Below, piece after piece: positions 32,426 through 43,110 of a stretch of 64,000 bases of DNA. Under the pieces are notes generated by a model, which worked only from the letters and a program-made list of their open reading frames with translations, had not been told where the DNA came from and did not search any database. The first letter of the stretch is position 1. Each line of letters starts with the position of its first letter. This DNA comes from Fidelibacterota bacterium. GTDB taxonomy: Bacteria; Pseudomonadota; Alphaproteobacteria; Rhodospirillales; Rhodospirillaceae. The stretch is from NCBI GenBank assembly GCA_947476275.1, contig CANJPQ010000013.1:1-64000 (forward strand), read 5' to 3'. Made by a program: the position numbers and the translations under genes.

Positions 32426-35227
32426 CTATTCGGCCGCGGCAGAGTTCGGTGGGCGGCTTTCGACGCTGACATCCGCGGCGGCGACGCCGATGGCCTTGCC
32501 AAGGCCTTCGCGGATCTGGCGGATCTTGGTCTCGTGCTCGACCTTCATGCCGAACACGTCCTTGACGTAGAAGACGTCAACCACGCGTTCGCCATAGGTG
32601 GAGATGTGCGCCGACGCGATCTGCAGGCCCAGGTCCGTGATGGCCTTGGTGACGTCGAACAGGAAGCCCGGCCGGTCGTGGCCGTTGATCTCGATCACGC
32701 TGCAGACTTTGGAGGCGGTGTTATCGATGATGACCCGCGGCGGCACTTCCATGGCCTGCACTCGGGCCGGCAACCGATGGCGCGTCTGTGCGAGTTCCTG
32801 GTTCAGACGGATACGGCCTTCAAGCACGCCGATGATGCGGCCGCGGACACGGGCCTGTTTCTCCGGGTCCGTGATGGGATTGCCGTCGAAGTCCTGGATC
32901 GCGAACGTGTCCAGCGCCATGCCGTTGGCGAGCGTCAGGATTTTCGCATCCACCACCGACGCGCCGGACAGGGCAAGCGCCCCGGCAATGCGCGCGAACA
33001 GACCTGGATGGTCGGGCGCGTAGACCAGCATCTGCGTGACGGCACGATAGGCATCGGTCGCGAAATCGATGGCAATCTTGCGGCCGGCCTGCTCGGTGGT
33101 GCGGATAACGTCGGCATGACGCACATGCGCGGCCGTGTCGTAGCTGAGCCAATAGGCGCTTGAGCCATAGGCGAGTGCAGCGTCGATATCCTCCTGCGGC
33201 CACTCCTTCAGGGCCTCGCTTAGAGCTTCGCGTGCGGCGACGGCGCGATGTTCGGCGCGCGCCTCTGTGCGTGCACCAGGACCGGCGACGGCCTGCTCGC
33301 CGGTCATGCGCTCGATCGCGCGGTGGAACAGATCGCGCAGCAGCGTGGCTTTCCAATTGTTCCACACCGCCGGCCCGACCGCGCGGATATCGGCGCAGGT
33401 GAGGATCAGGAGAAGCTTGAGCCGTTCCGGCGATTGAACGGCCTGGGTGAATTTGGCGATGGTCTGCGGGTCGTCGAGATCGCGCTTGAACGCGGTATTG
33501 CTCATCAACAAGTGGTGGCGCACCAGCCATGAGGCGGTTTCCGTCTCCTCCGCGGTGAGGCCGAGACGTGGGCAGAGCTGCAGCGCGATCTCCCCGCCGA
33601 GTTCGGAGTGATCGCCGCCGCGGCCCTTGGCGATGTCGTGCAACATCACCGCGACGTAGAGCGCGCGGCGCGAAGATATCTTTTTCGCCATCTCCGTGGC
33701 CACGGGCAGCTCGTCCACCAGCGTGCCTTGCTCGATGCGATTCAAGATCGCGATGGCGCGGATGGTGTGCTCGTCCGTCGTGTACTGGTGGTACATGTCG
33801 TACTGCATCTGCGCGACCACGCGCGCAAAGTCCGGGATGAAGCGGCCGAACACGCCGCTCTCGCTCATCAGGCGCAGGGTGTTTTCAGCACCCTTCGGTG
33901 AGCACAGGATATCCATGAAGATCCGATTGCCTTCGGGATCGTGACGCAAGCCCGGCACCAGGCGCGCGTGCCGTTGGATCATGCGCAGGACCTGGGGCTG
34001 AAAATCGAGCCGGTTTTCAAGCGCCACCTTGAAGATGCGCAACAGCTTCAGTGGCTCGGTTTCGAAGTCCGCTTCCGATCTCACATTGATGCGGCCGCGT
34101 TCGATCACAAACCCGTCGATGTTGCGCCGGCGCAGCGCCGCCGGCAGGCGGAAGAGCGGTTTGCGGCGGCCGCGCTCCTCCAGCACCGTGAGGAAGAGAC
34201 GCGTAAGGTCGTCGACATCGCGCGCTACCAGAAAGTAGTGCCTCATGAAACGTTCGACGGCGTTTGCGCCGGCGCGGTCGTGATAGCCCAGACGCGGCGC
34301 GATCTCGCGTTGCAGATCGAATGTCAGGCGATTCTCTGGGCGCCCCGTAACGTAGTGAATGTGGGTACGCACGGCGGTGAGGAATTCATGGGCCTTCATA
34401 TAGCGGCTGGCGGCCGCCGCATCGATCACGTGCATGTCGGCGAGCTTGCGCATGTCGGACGTGCCGTAGAGATACTTTGCGATCCAGCCCAGGGTGTGGA
34501 GATCGCGCAAACCGCCGCGGTCCTCCTTCAGGTTCGGCTCGAGGCGATAGCGTGAGCCGCCCAGCTTCTCGTGGCGCACATCGCGCTCGCTAAGTTTGGC
34601 CTGAACGAACTGGGTGCCGGTGCCGTCGACCACTTCTTTCTGAAAGCGCGCGGTGAGTTCCGCCGCCAGGTCCTGGTCGCCCCAGATCCAGCGCGCATCG
34701 AGCAGCGTGGTGCGGATGGTCATATCCGCCTTGGCCTGGGCCAAGTTCTCGTTCACGGAGCGCACCGCCTGGCCGACCTTCAGGCCCAGGTCCCACAGCA
34801 GGTAGAGCATGAACTCCACCACCTGCTCACTGTAGGGCGTGTCCTTGTAAGGCAGCAGGAACAACAGATCGATGTCGGACAGGGGCGCCAGCTCACCGCG
34901 GCCATAGCCGCCTAGGGCAACGATGCTCAAACGCTCACCGGTGGTGCGCACGCCGGAGCGCACGAAGTAGCGCGTGACGGCATCGAACAACACGCGGATG
35001 ACTTGATCCATCAAATAGCTATGGGCGGCCACTGTTTCCGCGCCGCTCGCCTTGCCCGCCTCGAAGCGGGCACGGATCGAAGCAATCCCCTCGCGATGAG
35101 CATGCTTGACGATTTCGAGCAGCACGCCCCGCAGCGCATCGGCGCGAGCGTCTTGCGCCGCATCCTCGATGCGTGCCGTCAGCGCGCGGCGATCGATGAT
35201 CTGACGAGGGTTGAAGATGTGGGACAC
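32426..35227 (-). CDS. glnD: [Protein-PII] uridylyltransferase/uridylyl-removing enzyme
   Basis: A 933-residue nitrogen sensor that uridylylates PII proteins when glutamine is low and removes UMP when it is high. Domains in order: nucleotidyltransferase with LSIVALGGYGRGELAPLSDIDLLFLLP (about residues 85-110), the bifunctional nucleotidyltransferase helper region, an HD hydrolase with VMLHDIAKGRGGDHSELGG near residue 500, and two C-terminal ACT domains (LVYAPDHPGLFARIAGALALSGA; VIEINGHDRPGFLFDVTKAI) that sense glutamine. A GTG at 35227 is preferred; an upstream GTG at 35317 would overlap the next gene's end. It lies between mutS and murJ as in many alphaproteobacteria. Confidence 0.95.
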   Translation of the reverse strand: MSHIFNPRQIIDRRALTARIEDAAQDARADALRGVLLEIVKHAHREGIASIRARFEAGKASGAETVAAHSYLMDQVIRVLFDAVTRYFVRSGVRTTGERLSIVALGGYGRGELAPLSDIDLLFLLPYKDTPYSEQVVEFMLYLLWDLGLKVGQAVRSVNENLAQAKADMTIRTTLLDARWIWGDQDLAAELTARFQKEVVDGTGTQFVQAKLSERDVRHEKLGGSRYRLEPNLKEDRGGLRDLHTLGWIAKYLYGTSDMRKLADMHVIDAAAASRYMKAHEFLTAVRTHIHYVTGRPENRLTFDLQREIAPRLGYHDRAGANAVERFMRHYFLVARDVDDLTRLFLTVLEERGRRKPLFRLPAALRRRNIDGFVIERGRINVRSEADFETEPLKLLRIFKVALENRLDFQPQVLRMIQRHARLVPGLRHDPEGNRIFMDILCSPKGAENTLRLMSESGVFGRFIPDFARVVAQMQYDMYHQYTTDEHTIRAIAILNRIEQGTLVDELPVATEMAKKISSRRALYVAVMLHDIAKGRGGDHSELGGEIALQLCPRLGLTAEETETASWLVRHHLLMSNTAFKRDLDDPQTIAKFTQAVQSPERLKLLLILTCADIRAVGPAVWNNWKATLLRDLFHRAIERMTGEQAVAGPGARTEARAEHRAVAAREALSEALKEWPQEDIDAALAYGSSAYWLSYDTAAHVRHADVIRTTEQAGRKIAIDFATDAYRAVTQMLVYAPDHPGLFARIAGALALSGASVVDAKILTLANGMALDTFAIQDFDGNPITDPEKQARVRGRIIGVLEGRIRLNQELAQTRHRLPARVQAMEVPPRVIIDNTASKVCSVIEINGHDRPGFLFDVTKAITDLGLQIASAHISTYGERVVDVFYVKDVFGMKVEHETKIRQIREGLGKAIGVAAADVSVESRPPNSAAAE

Positions 35228-35285
35228 GGGTGTGGTTTGGTTCCGTTCGAGCGTGGAATTGCCTATATGGAGCCGCGCAGCGTCG

Positions 35286-35684
35286 TCACAAGCTGGCGCG
35301 CGGCGCGCGGGTGACACCCTGTTTGCGGGCTTCCTCTTCCGGGATGGTGATGACCCGATCCTTCTGCGCGGTCATGGAGACCGCGGGCTTCGGCGCCACC
35401 GGCTGGGACCCGGCCATGACGACATGCTCCATGGCGAAACGAGACTTCACGCGGGCGCTGATCACCGCAAGCAGCTCAATGGTCTTGGCCTGGCCCAGCA
35501 TGACCGTGCCGAACAGGAAGGCGGCGAGCGCCCCGGCGATGGCGTAGGTCTCGTTCACCCAGGAATACCGCGAGAACGCCAGCAGCATGCTGCCGATGCT
35601 GCAGATGAGACTGAGCATGCCGAAGATGCCGAGGATGCGCGCAATGCCGGGCGTGTTGGGCTTGTCCGGATCGATATCGAACAT
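35286..35684 (-). CDS. Small membrane protein of unknown function
   Basis: A 132-residue protein with two probable membrane helices: ILGIFGMLSLICSIGSMLLAF (about 17-37) and TYAIAGALAAFLFGTVMLGQA (about 46-66). A cytosolic or periplasmic tail with KPAVSMTAQKDRVITIPEEEARKQG follows. I do not recognise the family. It sits between mutS (43 bases upstream) and glnD, on the same strand, and may be co-transcribed with them. Confidence 0.6.
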   Translation of the reverse strand: MFDIDPDKPNTPGIARILGIFGMLSLICSIGSMLLAFSRYSWVNETYAIAGALAAFLFGTVMLGQAKTIELLAVISARVKSRFAMEHVVMAGSQPVAPKPAVSMTAQKDRVITIPEEEARKQGVTRAPRASL

Positions 35685-35727
35685 GGGCTGCTCCTGAGAC
35701 CGCCCACACTATAGCAGATTCGGCCCG

Positions 35728-38508
35728 TTAGCCCTGTTCGAGCAGGGATTTGAGGCGATAAAGCGCGTCGAGGGCGTCTTTTGGGCTCAGGCTATCCGGT
35801 GCGAGGCCCCGCAACGCGTCAAGGGTTGCCGCTTCGTGGGGGTTCACGGGGGTCGCCTGCACAGCCGCGGGCTTGGCGACGGCAAACAGGGGCAGGTCCT
35901 CGGCGAGGTCCACCAGGACCCGCGTGGCCTGGCCGCTTTGTTCGCCGCGTTCCAGCGCCCCCAGCACCTCTTCGGCGCGGGCGACTGCAGCCTCCGGCAA
36001 GCCTGCGAGCCGCGCCACGTGGATGCCGTAGGAGCGATCCGCGGCACCTGGCCCGATCTCGTGGAGGAATACCACGTCGCCCTGCCACTCCTTGACCCGC
36101 ATGGTGTGCGGGGCCAGAGCCTTCAGCCGCGCCGTGAGCGCGGTGAGTTCGTGATAGTGGGTGGCGAACAGGGCGCGGCAGCGATTGACGTCGTGCAGAT
36201 GCTCAAGCGTGGCCCAGGCAATCGAGAGGCCGTCGTAAGTCGCGGTGCCGCGGCCGATCTCGTCCAGGATCACCAACGCCTTCGGACCGGATTGATGGAG
36301 GATCGCCGCGGTCTCCACCATCTCGACCATGAAGGTGGAACGACCACGGGCGAGATCGTCCGCCGCGCCGACGCGGCTGAACAGCCGATCGACCACGCCG
36401 ATATGCGCCGACGTGGCGGGCACGAAGCTGCCCATCTGCGCGAGCACGGCGATAACCGCATTCTGGCGCAGAAATGTACTTTTGCCGGCCATGTTGGGGC
36501 CGGTGATCAGCCACAGGCGGCCGGGCCCCGACGTGCCGTCCACCAAGGTGCAATCGTTGGCGACGAACTGCTGGCCACCATCGGCACGCAAGGCGGCTTC
36601 CACCACCGGGTGACGGCCGCCAGCGATGGCGAAGGTGGTGCTGTCGTCCACCTGGGGACGCACGAAGCGTTGATCGACCGCAAGCTGCGCCAGCGCCGCA
36701 GAGACGTCGAGGGCGGCGACGGCACGAGCGGCGGTCGCGATCTCCTGGCCGCGGGCCTCCACCTCCGTCACCAGATCGGCGAACAAGGTGAGTTCCAGCG
36801 CAAGCACGCGATCCGCGGCAGAGCGGATGCGGTCATCCAGGTCGGCGAGTTCCACCGTCGTGAAGCGCATGGCGTTCGCCAGCGTCTGGCGGTGAACAAA
36901 CTTCACACGCCCTTCTTTACCGTCGGCCATGGCGGCGCGGTCTTCGTCGATCAGCCGCTCGCCCTGTTTCGCGGGCACTTCGATGTAGTAGCCAAGCACA
37001 TTGTTGTGCCGGATCTTCATCACTGCGATGCCGCTGGCTTCGGCATACTGCGCCTGTAAGCCGGCGATGAGTCGGCGGCTGTCGTCGCGCAGGCCTTTGA
37101 GCTCGTCGAGGCGCGCGTCGTATCCGCTCGCGATGAAGCCGCCGTCGCGGGCGAGCAGCGGCAACTCCGCTGCCAGGGCGCGCGATAGGCGATCCACCAG
37201 GACATCGTGGTGGCCGAGCACGCTGAGGTTCTCCGCCACCGGCGGCGGCAGCGGATGCAAGGGCGCGGCAGTGACGACCCTGCGCAGCTTTGCAGTAAGC
37301 GCCAGCCCATCGCGCACGGCGGCGAGATCGCGCGGACCGCCGCGGCCGAGCGTGATGCGCGATAGGGCGCGCTCAATGTCGGGGCAGGCGCTCAAAAGCT
37401 CGCGCAAATCCGTGCGCACGGGCGTCATGTCGGCGAAGAACTGCACCGCATCGAGACGGGCGGCAATGGCTGAGGGATCTGTCAGTGGCGCGCTCAGCCG
37501 CTCATGAAGCGCACGCGCGCCCGCGCCCGTCACCGTGAGATCGATCACGCTCAACAGGCTGCCGCGGCGAGTGCCGTTCATGGTCTGGGTGAATTCGAGA
37601 TTGCGCCGCGTCGCCGCGTCGATCTCCATCACCGCGCCGGAGGACAGTCGCTGCGGCGGCGAGAGCCGCGGCAGCTTGCCCTTCTGGGTCAGCTCCACAT
37701 AGTCGACCAGCGTGCCGGCGGCGGCGGTTTCGGCGCGGGTGAAGGACCCGAACCCCGCCAGCGTACCGACGCCGTAGAGTTTCTCGAGCCGCTTGCGCGC
37801 GTTTTCCGAATCGAAGCGCGGGGCTGGCAGCGGCGTCAGTAGAGCTTTCCACGGCGCGAGCGCGGCGGCGATGTCGTCATCCGCCAAGACCCGATCGGGC
37901 ACCAAAAGTTCACCGGGAGACAGCCGCGCGAGTGCCGCACCCAGGCTTGCCACGGTGACCGGCTGCACCTGGAAGCTGCCGGTGGAGATATCGAGCCACG
38001 CGAGCCCCGGTTCGCCGTGCACCACGGCGAACGCGGCGAGATAGTTGTGGCTGCGCGCATCGAGCAGAGAGTCTTCGGTGAGCGTGCCGGGCGTGATCAG
38101 GCGTACCACGTCGCGCTTCACGACGGATTTACCGCCGCGCTTCTTGGCTTCCGCCGGGTCCTCCATCTGCTCGCCAATGGCGACCTTGAAGCCGGCGCGG
38201 ATCAGGCGCGCGAGATAGGCCTCATGGCTGTGCACCGGCACACCGCACATGGCGATGTCCTGTCCGAGGTGCTTGCCGCGCTTGGTGAGCGCGATATCGA
38301 GCGCCGCCGCGGCCTTCACCGCGTCGTCGAAGAACAGTTCGTAGAAATCGCCCATGCGATAGAACAACAGGGCATCCGGATAGGCCGCCTTGATCGCCTG
38401 GTACTGGGCCATCATGGGGGTGACGTCGCCGGTCACGGCCAGCGGCGCTTCGGCGGAAACGCCGTCGCCGGTCAGTTCGGTGAGCGGAAGCGGATGGGAC
38501 ACGGGCAC
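35728..38508 (-). CDS. mutS: DNA mismatch repair protein MutS
   Basis: A 926-residue mismatch-recognition ATPase. The N-terminal mismatch-binding domain has [17 protein letters not shown] (the conserved Phe-x-Glu of mismatch contact) and [16 protein letters not shown]. Connector, lever and clamp regions follow. The ATPase domain (about 640-860) has Walker [17 protein letters not shown], the [22 protein letters not shown] signature, Walker [19 protein letters not shown] and [11 protein letters not shown] short C-terminal domain completes a typical bacterial MutS. The start is a GTG at 38508. It is divergent from the sensor kinase gene. Confidence 0.97.
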   Translation of the reverse strand: MPVSHPLPLTELTGDGVSAEAPLAVTGDVTPMMAQYQAIKAAYPDALLFYRMGDFYELFFDDAVKAAAALDIALTKRGKHLGQDIAMCGVPVHSHEAYLARLIRAGFKVAIGEQMEDPAEAKKRGGKSVVKRDVVRLITPGTLTEDSLLDARSHNYLAAFAVVHGEPGLAWLDISTGSFQVQPVTVASLGAALARLSPGELLVPDRVLADDDIAAALAPWKALLTPLPAPRFDSENARKRLEKLYGVGTLAGFGSFTRAETAAAGTLVDYVELTQKGKLPRLSPPQRLSSGAVMEIDAATRRNLEFTQTMNGTRRGSLLSVIDLTVTGAGARALHERLSAPLTDPSAIAARLDAVQFFADMTPVRTDLRELLSACPDIERALSRITLGRGGPRDLAAVRDGLALTAKLRRVVTAAPLHPLPPPVAENLSVLGHHDVLVDRLSRALAAELPLLARDGGFIASGYDARLDELKGLRDDSRRLIAGLQAQYAEASGIAVMKIRHNNVLGYYIEVPAKQGERLIDEDRAAMADGKEGRVKFVHRQTLANAMRFTTVELADLDDRIRSAADRVLALELTLFADLVTEVEARGQEIATAARAVAALDVSAALAQLAVDQRFVRPQVDDSTTFAIAGGRHPVVEAALRADGGQQFVANDCTLVDGTSGPGRLWLITGPNMAGKSTFLRQNAVIAVLAQMGSFVPATSAHIGVVDRLFSRVGAADDLARGRSTFMVEMVETAAILHQSGPKALVILDEIGRGTATYDGLSIAWATLEHLHDVNRCRALFATHYHELTALTARLKALAPHTMRVKEWQGDVVFLHEIGPGAADRSYGIHVARLAGLPEAAVARAEEVLGALERGEQSGQATRVLVDLAEDLPLFAVAKPAAVQATPVNPHEAATLDALRGLAPDSLSPKDALDALYRLKSLLEQG

Positions 38509-38627
38509 GTACTGCTTGCCTGGGGATTGCGGGACACTACACCAGCGGATGAATGCAGGATGGTCATTTTACGTACACATGCACTTGCGGCACACTGGCA
38601 CGCCATGACTTATCCACAGATTTGACC

Positions 38628-40046
38628 ATGTCCCCGACTTTCCGCCGATTGACCGCTTGGGCGATCGGGCCCTGCCTGCCTGCGTGGGTGGTGCTGCTGG
38701 CCCTCGCCCTGTTCCATCGCATCGCCTGGAACGATGCGCTGATCGGCAGCGCACTCGTCTTCGTGGTGTTGGCGGCCTTCACGCTGAAGCGCCTCAAGGA
38801 CTTCGACGGTGTGATCGGCTACGCCGAGGCCCTGTTGGTGAACCCAGAAGCGCCGCCGCCGGAACTACAGAACTCAGCCACCGCCGCGCGGCTGCAACGG
38901 GCCCTATTGGCGTTGCGGGAACTGTGGTCGGAACGGCGCGATCAGGCGGAGGGGCTGGCGCGTTCCCGCCAATACATCATCGACGCCCTGCCCGACCCAT
39001 TGCTGCTGTTGGACCGGCGGCGGCGCGTGCGCGGCACGAACGCGGCGGCGCGCGAACTGTTCGCGTTCGATCTGCAGGCGGCGGTCACCCAAGGCGGACG
39101 CATCGTCGCGGACCGCGACCTCACCAGCTTGATCCGCGATCCCAAGATCTTGGAAGCGGTCGATGCTTCGTTTGCCACAATGACGACGGCCTCGGCCCAG
39201 GTGACATTGCCGGCCCCGGTGGAGCGCACGTTCCGTGTATTGATCGTGCCGTTGGGCGGAGACGGCGATACCGCGATGATCATCTCGCTGACGGACCAGA
39301 CCGAGATGATCAAGGTGGAGCGCATGCGCGCCGACTTCGTCGCCAATGCGAGCCACGAATTGCGCACGCCTCTCGCCGCCGTGCTGGGCTTCATCGAAAC
39401 CCTGCGCGGACCGGCAAAAGACGACCCTGCGGCGCATGTCGAGTTCCTTGAGATCATGTTCAAACAGGCCAGCCGTATGGCGCGGCTGATCGACGATCTG
39501 TTGTCCCTGTCGCGGATCGAACTACGCGAGCACACGCGCCCCGCGGAGCCGGTCGATGTGGCGTTAATCATGCGCGCGACGGTCGAACTACTGCAGCAGG
39601 AGGCAGCGCGGCGCGGCAATCATGTCGTCATCACAGCGAGTCCAGACTTGCCGCGAGGCTTGGGCGATGCGGGCGAACTAGGTCAGGTGTTCTCGAACCT
39701 GCTGGCGAACGCGCTCAAATACGGCGGTGAAAAAGGCCGCGTCGAAGTCAGTCTCGACATCGCCCCGGAGCGGCCGCCGTCCATGCCCGGGCGCGGCCCG
39801 TGTCTCAAAGTGGCGGTGCGAGACTACGGCGAAGGCATCGCGCGCGAGCATATCCCGCGATTGACCGAGCGATTCTATCGCGTGGACAACGCACGCTCCC
39901 GCGCGCTTGGCGGCACGGGACTGGGCCTGGCGATCGTGAAACACATCGCGCTGCGCCATCGCGGCGCACTCACCATCGAGAGCACCGAGGGCCAGGGATC
40001 GACCTTCACGATCTGGCTACCGATTGCCGCAGGGCGTGTGGGCTAA
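38628..40046 (+). CDS. PhoR-like membrane sensor histidine kinase, no adjacent response regulator
   Basis: A 472-residue kinase. Two membrane helices lie at about 12-31 and 37-53 with almost no periplasmic loop, so it probably does not sense a periplasmic ligand directly. A PAS domain follows (about 112-225, starting QYIIDALPDPLLLLDRRRRVRG). HisKA has the phosphorylated His243 in FVANASHELRTPLAAVLGF. The HATPase domain contains VFSNLLANALKYGGEKG, VRDYGEGI and GGTGLGLAIVKHIALRH. The layout matches PhoR, but no response regulator or pst/phoU gene is adjacent, so the regulated process is unknown. The ATG at 38628 is chosen by membrane topology. Confidence 0.88.
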   Translation: MSPTFRRLTAWAIGPCLPAWVVLLALALFHRIAWNDALIGSALVFVVLAAFTLKRLKDFDGVIGYAEALLVNPEAPPPELQNSATAARLQRALLALRELWSERRDQAEGLARSRQYIIDALPDPLLLLDRRRRVRGTNAAARELFAFDLQAAVTQGGRIVADRDLTSLIRDPKILEAVDASFATMTTASAQVTLPAPVERTFRVLIVPLGGDGDTAMIISLTDQTEMIKVERMRADFVANASHELRTPLAAVLGFIETLRGPAKDDPAAHVEFLEIMFKQASRMARLIDDLLSLSRIELREHTRPAEPVDVALIMRATVELLQQEAARRGNHVVITASPDLPRGLGDAGELGQVFSNLLANALKYGGEKGRVEVSLDIAPERPPSMPGRGPCLKVAVRDYGEGIAREHIPRLTERFYRVDNARSRALGGTGLGLAIVKHIALRHRGALTIESTEGQGSTFTIWLPIAAGRVG

Positions 40047-40112
40047 TCAAGCCCTCTAGCCTGCCGCGGGAAAGCCGCGCATGGTCGCGGGCGAACGGCG
40101 GGAGATCGGGGC

Positions 40113-41414
40113 GTGTCGGAGAGCGGAACAACGATGAGCGCGCGCGCCGCGTGGGGCCTGGTGCTGATCCTGGCCTTCTGCAATGCGCTGTCGTTCGTGG
40201 ATCGCCAGTTGATCGTGCTGCTGACTGAGCCGATCCGGAAGGATCTCGGCCTGAGCGATACCCAGCTGGGCCTGTTGCAAGGCACGGTGTTCGCCTTCAC
40301 ATACGCCTTCCTTGCCATCCCCTGCGCGACATTGAGTGACCGTACCGTCCGCACCCGCGTGGTCGGTGCCGGTGTGCTGCTGTGGAGCGTCATGACAGGC
40401 TTTGCCGGCTTCGCGCGCAACTTCACCATGCTGGCGATCTCGCGTTTCGGAATCGCGGTGGGTGAGGCGACGCTCAATCCCGCTACGTTCTCCATGCTGT
40501 CGGATGTGTTCCCGCCGAAGAAATTGGCGCTTCCGTTGAGCCTGTATGCGGCAGGCACCGTGACAGGTTCCGCCATGGCGTTCCTCGGCGGCGCAGCGCT
40601 TTACAAATACGTGCAGGAGATGGGTGGCTTCACGCTGTTCGGACATCAGCACCCGGCATGGCAAGCGGTGTTCCTGGCGGTCGGTCTGCTGGGCGTCGCC
40701 GTCGCGCCCATCCTGTTTTTCATCCGCGAACCTGCGCGTCGTATTGTTGCGCAGGACAAAGAAAAGGTCGACTTCGCCGAGCCATTCCGGTTCATCTGGC
40801 AGGAGCGCGCCACCACGATCCCCCTGTTTCTCGGCTTCGGCTTCAACGGGATGGCGGCGAACGCGATCAATTCCTGGATCTCGTCGATGCTCCAACGCAC
40901 GCACGGATTCACGGTGACCGAAGCCGGCACCGCCATCGGCCTCGTGTATCTCATCTCAGGCGTGAGCGGGAACGCCTTCTTCGGCTGGCTGTCGGACGCG
41001 TTGGAGCAGCGCGGCGTGAACAGCGCGAAGTTGCGCGTCGCGGCTGCGTCGCTGGTGCTTGGATCCTGCGCGAATATCTATGGGCCGCTGTCGCCGACGG
41101 GGACAACGGCGGTTGGTGCCTTCGCGGTAACGATCTTTGCCGCCGGTGGTGTCGCCGGGACGATCTCCGCCGCGCTCCAGACAATGACGCCGAACCGTCT
41201 GCGCGCGACCGTCAGCGCGACCTACCTGTTCTGTTTCAACATCATCGGACTGGGTCTGGGGCCGGTCACCGTCGCGCTGGTGTCGGACCACATCTATGGC
41301 GGCGGCGGAACCAATCTTCGCTATGCCATCGTGACGGTTGCGGGATTGGCGGGGCCTTTGGCGGCCGTGCTTCTCTACATCGCCTCGCGGCGGATCAAGG
41401 TGCTGGCGTCTTAG
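40113..41414 (+). CDS. Spinster-type MFS transporter
   Basis: A 433-residue protein with about 12 helices. The early ILAFCNALSFVDRQLIVLLTEPIRKDLGLSDTQLGLLQGTVFAFTYAFLAIPCATLSDR and SRFGIAVGEATLNPATFSMLSDVFPPKKLALPLSLYAAG are typical of Spinster-like MFS proteins (lipid, sugar or organic-anion transport in various organisms). Substrate unknown. The GTG at 40113 has a GGAG upstream; an ATG at 40134 is an alternative start. The last 20 bases overlap the end of the opposing AmpG gene. Confidence 0.85.
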   Translation: MSESGTTMSARAAWGLVLILAFCNALSFVDRQLIVLLTEPIRKDLGLSDTQLGLLQGTVFAFTYAFLAIPCATLSDRTVRTRVVGAGVLLWSVMTGFAGFARNFTMLAISRFGIAVGEATLNPATFSMLSDVFPPKKLALPLSLYAAGTVTGSAMAFLGGAALYKYVQEMGGFTLFGHQHPAWQAVFLAVGLLGVAVAPILFFIREPARRIVAQDKEKVDFAEPFRFIWQERATTIPLFLGFGFNGMAANAINSWISSMLQRTHGFTVTEAGTAIGLVYLISGVSGNAFFGWLSDALEQRGVNSAKLRVAAASLVLGSCANIYGPLSPTGTTAVGAFAVTIFAAGGVAGTISAALQTMTPNRLRATVSATYLFCFNIIGLGLGPVTVALVSDHIYGGGGTNLRYAIVTVAGLAGPLAAVLLYIASRRIKVLAS

Positions 41415-43083
41415 GCTTCTGCCGCCGCGCGACCATGACGGCGAGTGGCGTAGCGATTACCGCCGGAATCAGCGCCGTGACGAAGAAGAACACCACATAA
41501 CCAGCCGCGAGCGCGTGCGGCGACACGCCCAGGTTTTCCGCACCACTGGCGAAGCTGCCGGCCGGCAGGGCCTCGAACCACGTCATCAACGGCGCGAACA
41601 AGCCGCCCTCATTGGCCGATCTTGCCGCCGCTTCGACCATGCGGCCGGTCTGGGTGATGATCACCTTGTCCGGGAGGGAATACAGCGATGAGAACAGGGC
41701 GTATTGCGTGGCAGTGAAGCCGATGCTCGTCAGGCTCGACATATAGGCGATCAAGCAGGTACCGGCGAACGCCTGGGCGCTGTTGTTGAAGCCGAGCGCA
41801 ATGAAGAGAGCCGGAATGTCGGGCCCTTGGGTTGTGAGCCAGGCGAACATCACATTGCTCACTGGGGCGACAATGGCGCCGATGACGACGGCGCGCATGA
41901 GACCCCAACGCGCGATCGCTACGCCGCCAAGTGTGGCGCCGAGCAGGAACATGAACGCGCCATAGATCTTCCGCACGCTGGCGATCTGGGTCAGCGTGTA
42001 TCCGAGGTCGAGATAGAACGGGTTCATCAAGTTGAGCATGAAATCGGACAGGCGGTAGGAACACACCAATCCAAGAATGAGCAATGCCAAGGAACCGAAG
42101 CGACGAACGAAATCGGCGATGGGATCGCCGAAAGCATGGGAGAGATAAAGACCCGGCTGGGTCGGCTTTCCCGGCAACGGCCAAGCGGCGAACACGATCA
42201 CCGCGAAGCCGATCAACACCGCAGTCATTTGCGCCGTGACGTTGCCGGCCCACATAGCCTTGAAGGCCGCGCTTGCGTCCTGCGACAGCATCGAAGCAAG
42301 CAAGTCGCCTTTGCCTGAGAGGCCCGAGCCAAGAATGATCGCGCCGACGGCGAGGATGGCGAGGCGAACGATCCATTCGACCGTCGTGGCCACCGGCCGC
42401 GGCGGACCGTCGGGGCGCGGCAGGGGCCGAACGTGATGTTCCTGTTCACGCGGTGCCAAGAACACGCCGGCAACGCCGATGAGCATCAGTGAAGCCATGG
42501 CACCATACGAGAGCGGCCAGCCGAAGGTATCGGCGAGCAGCAAGGGTGCGGCGCCGGCGACGATAAAGCCGATGCGATAGCCCCATTGATAGGCCGCGAC
42601 CATCACGCCCTGGCGATTCTCCGGTGCGACTTCGATGCGCCAGGCATCGATGACGATATCCTGCGTCGCGCCGATGAAGCCGGTAAGCACGGCGAGCGAG
42701 GCGACCAGCGCGAGATTAGTCGCCGGTTTGCCGGCGGCAATCAGCACAAAGCCGATCATGATCCCAGCTTGGCAGATCAGCATCCAGGAGCGGCGATGGC
42801 CGAGCCGTGAGGTGAGCCACGGAACTTGCGTGCGGTCCACCACCGGCGCCCACAGGAACTTAAATCCGTAGGCGAGTGTGGCGAGATTGAAGAAGGCGAT
42901 GGTCTGCAGCGACACCCCCTCTTGGCGCAGCCACGCCGAGAGGGTGTCGAAGATCAGGAGGAACGGCAGCCCGGCGGCAAAGCCAAGCGCGAACATGGCA
43001 AGCGTGCGCCGTTCGCCATAGACGCGCAGCGCCGCAAGCCATCCGTCTTTCTGAGACGCCTCTGCCATGCTTTGTTGTCGCAT
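41395..43083 (-). CDS. AmpG-family muropeptide MFS permease
   Basis: A 562-residue membrane protein with about 14 hydrophobic segments. The N-terminus (RTLAMFALGFAAGLPFLLIFDTLSAWLRQEGVSLQTIAFF) and YGFKFLWAPVVDRTQVPWL, GHRRSWMLICQ and GATQDIVIDAWRIE are AmpG signatures. AmpG imports anhydro-muropeptides for cell-wall recycling and beta-lactamase induction. No ampR or beta-lactamase gene is nearby, so recycling is the likelier role. The ATG at 43083 is used; an ATG at 43068 is possible. It lies downstream of typA on the same strand, 27 bases away. Confidence 0.87.
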   Translation of the reverse strand: MRQQSMAEASQKDGWLAALRVYGERRTLAMFALGFAAGLPFLLIFDTLSAWLRQEGVSLQTIAFFNLATLAYGFKFLWAPVVDRTQVPWLTSRLGHRRSWMLICQAGIMIGFVLIAAGKPATNLALVASLAVLTGFIGATQDIVIDAWRIEVAPENRQGVMVAAYQWGYRIGFIVAGAAPLLLADTFGWPLSYGAMASLMLIGVAGVFLAPREQEHHVRPLPRPDGPPRPVATTVEWIVRLAILAVGAIILGSGLSGKGDLLASMLSQDASAAFKAMWAGNVTAQMTAVLIGFAVIVFAAWPLPGKPTQPGLYLSHAFGDPIADFVRRFGSLALLILGLVCSYRLSDFMLNLMNPFYLDLGYTLTQIASVRKIYGAFMFLLGATLGGVAIARWGLMRAVVIGAIVAPVSNVMFAWLTTQGPDIPALFIALGFNNSAQAFAGTCLIAYMSSLTSIGFTATQYALFSSLYSLPDKVIITQTGRMVEAAARSANEGGLFAPLMTWFEALPAGSFASGAENLGVSPHALAAGYVVFFFVTALIPAVIATPLAVMVARRQKPKTPAP

Positions 43084-43110
43084 GGCTGGGCGGCTTTGTG
43101 AATCCGGCGC

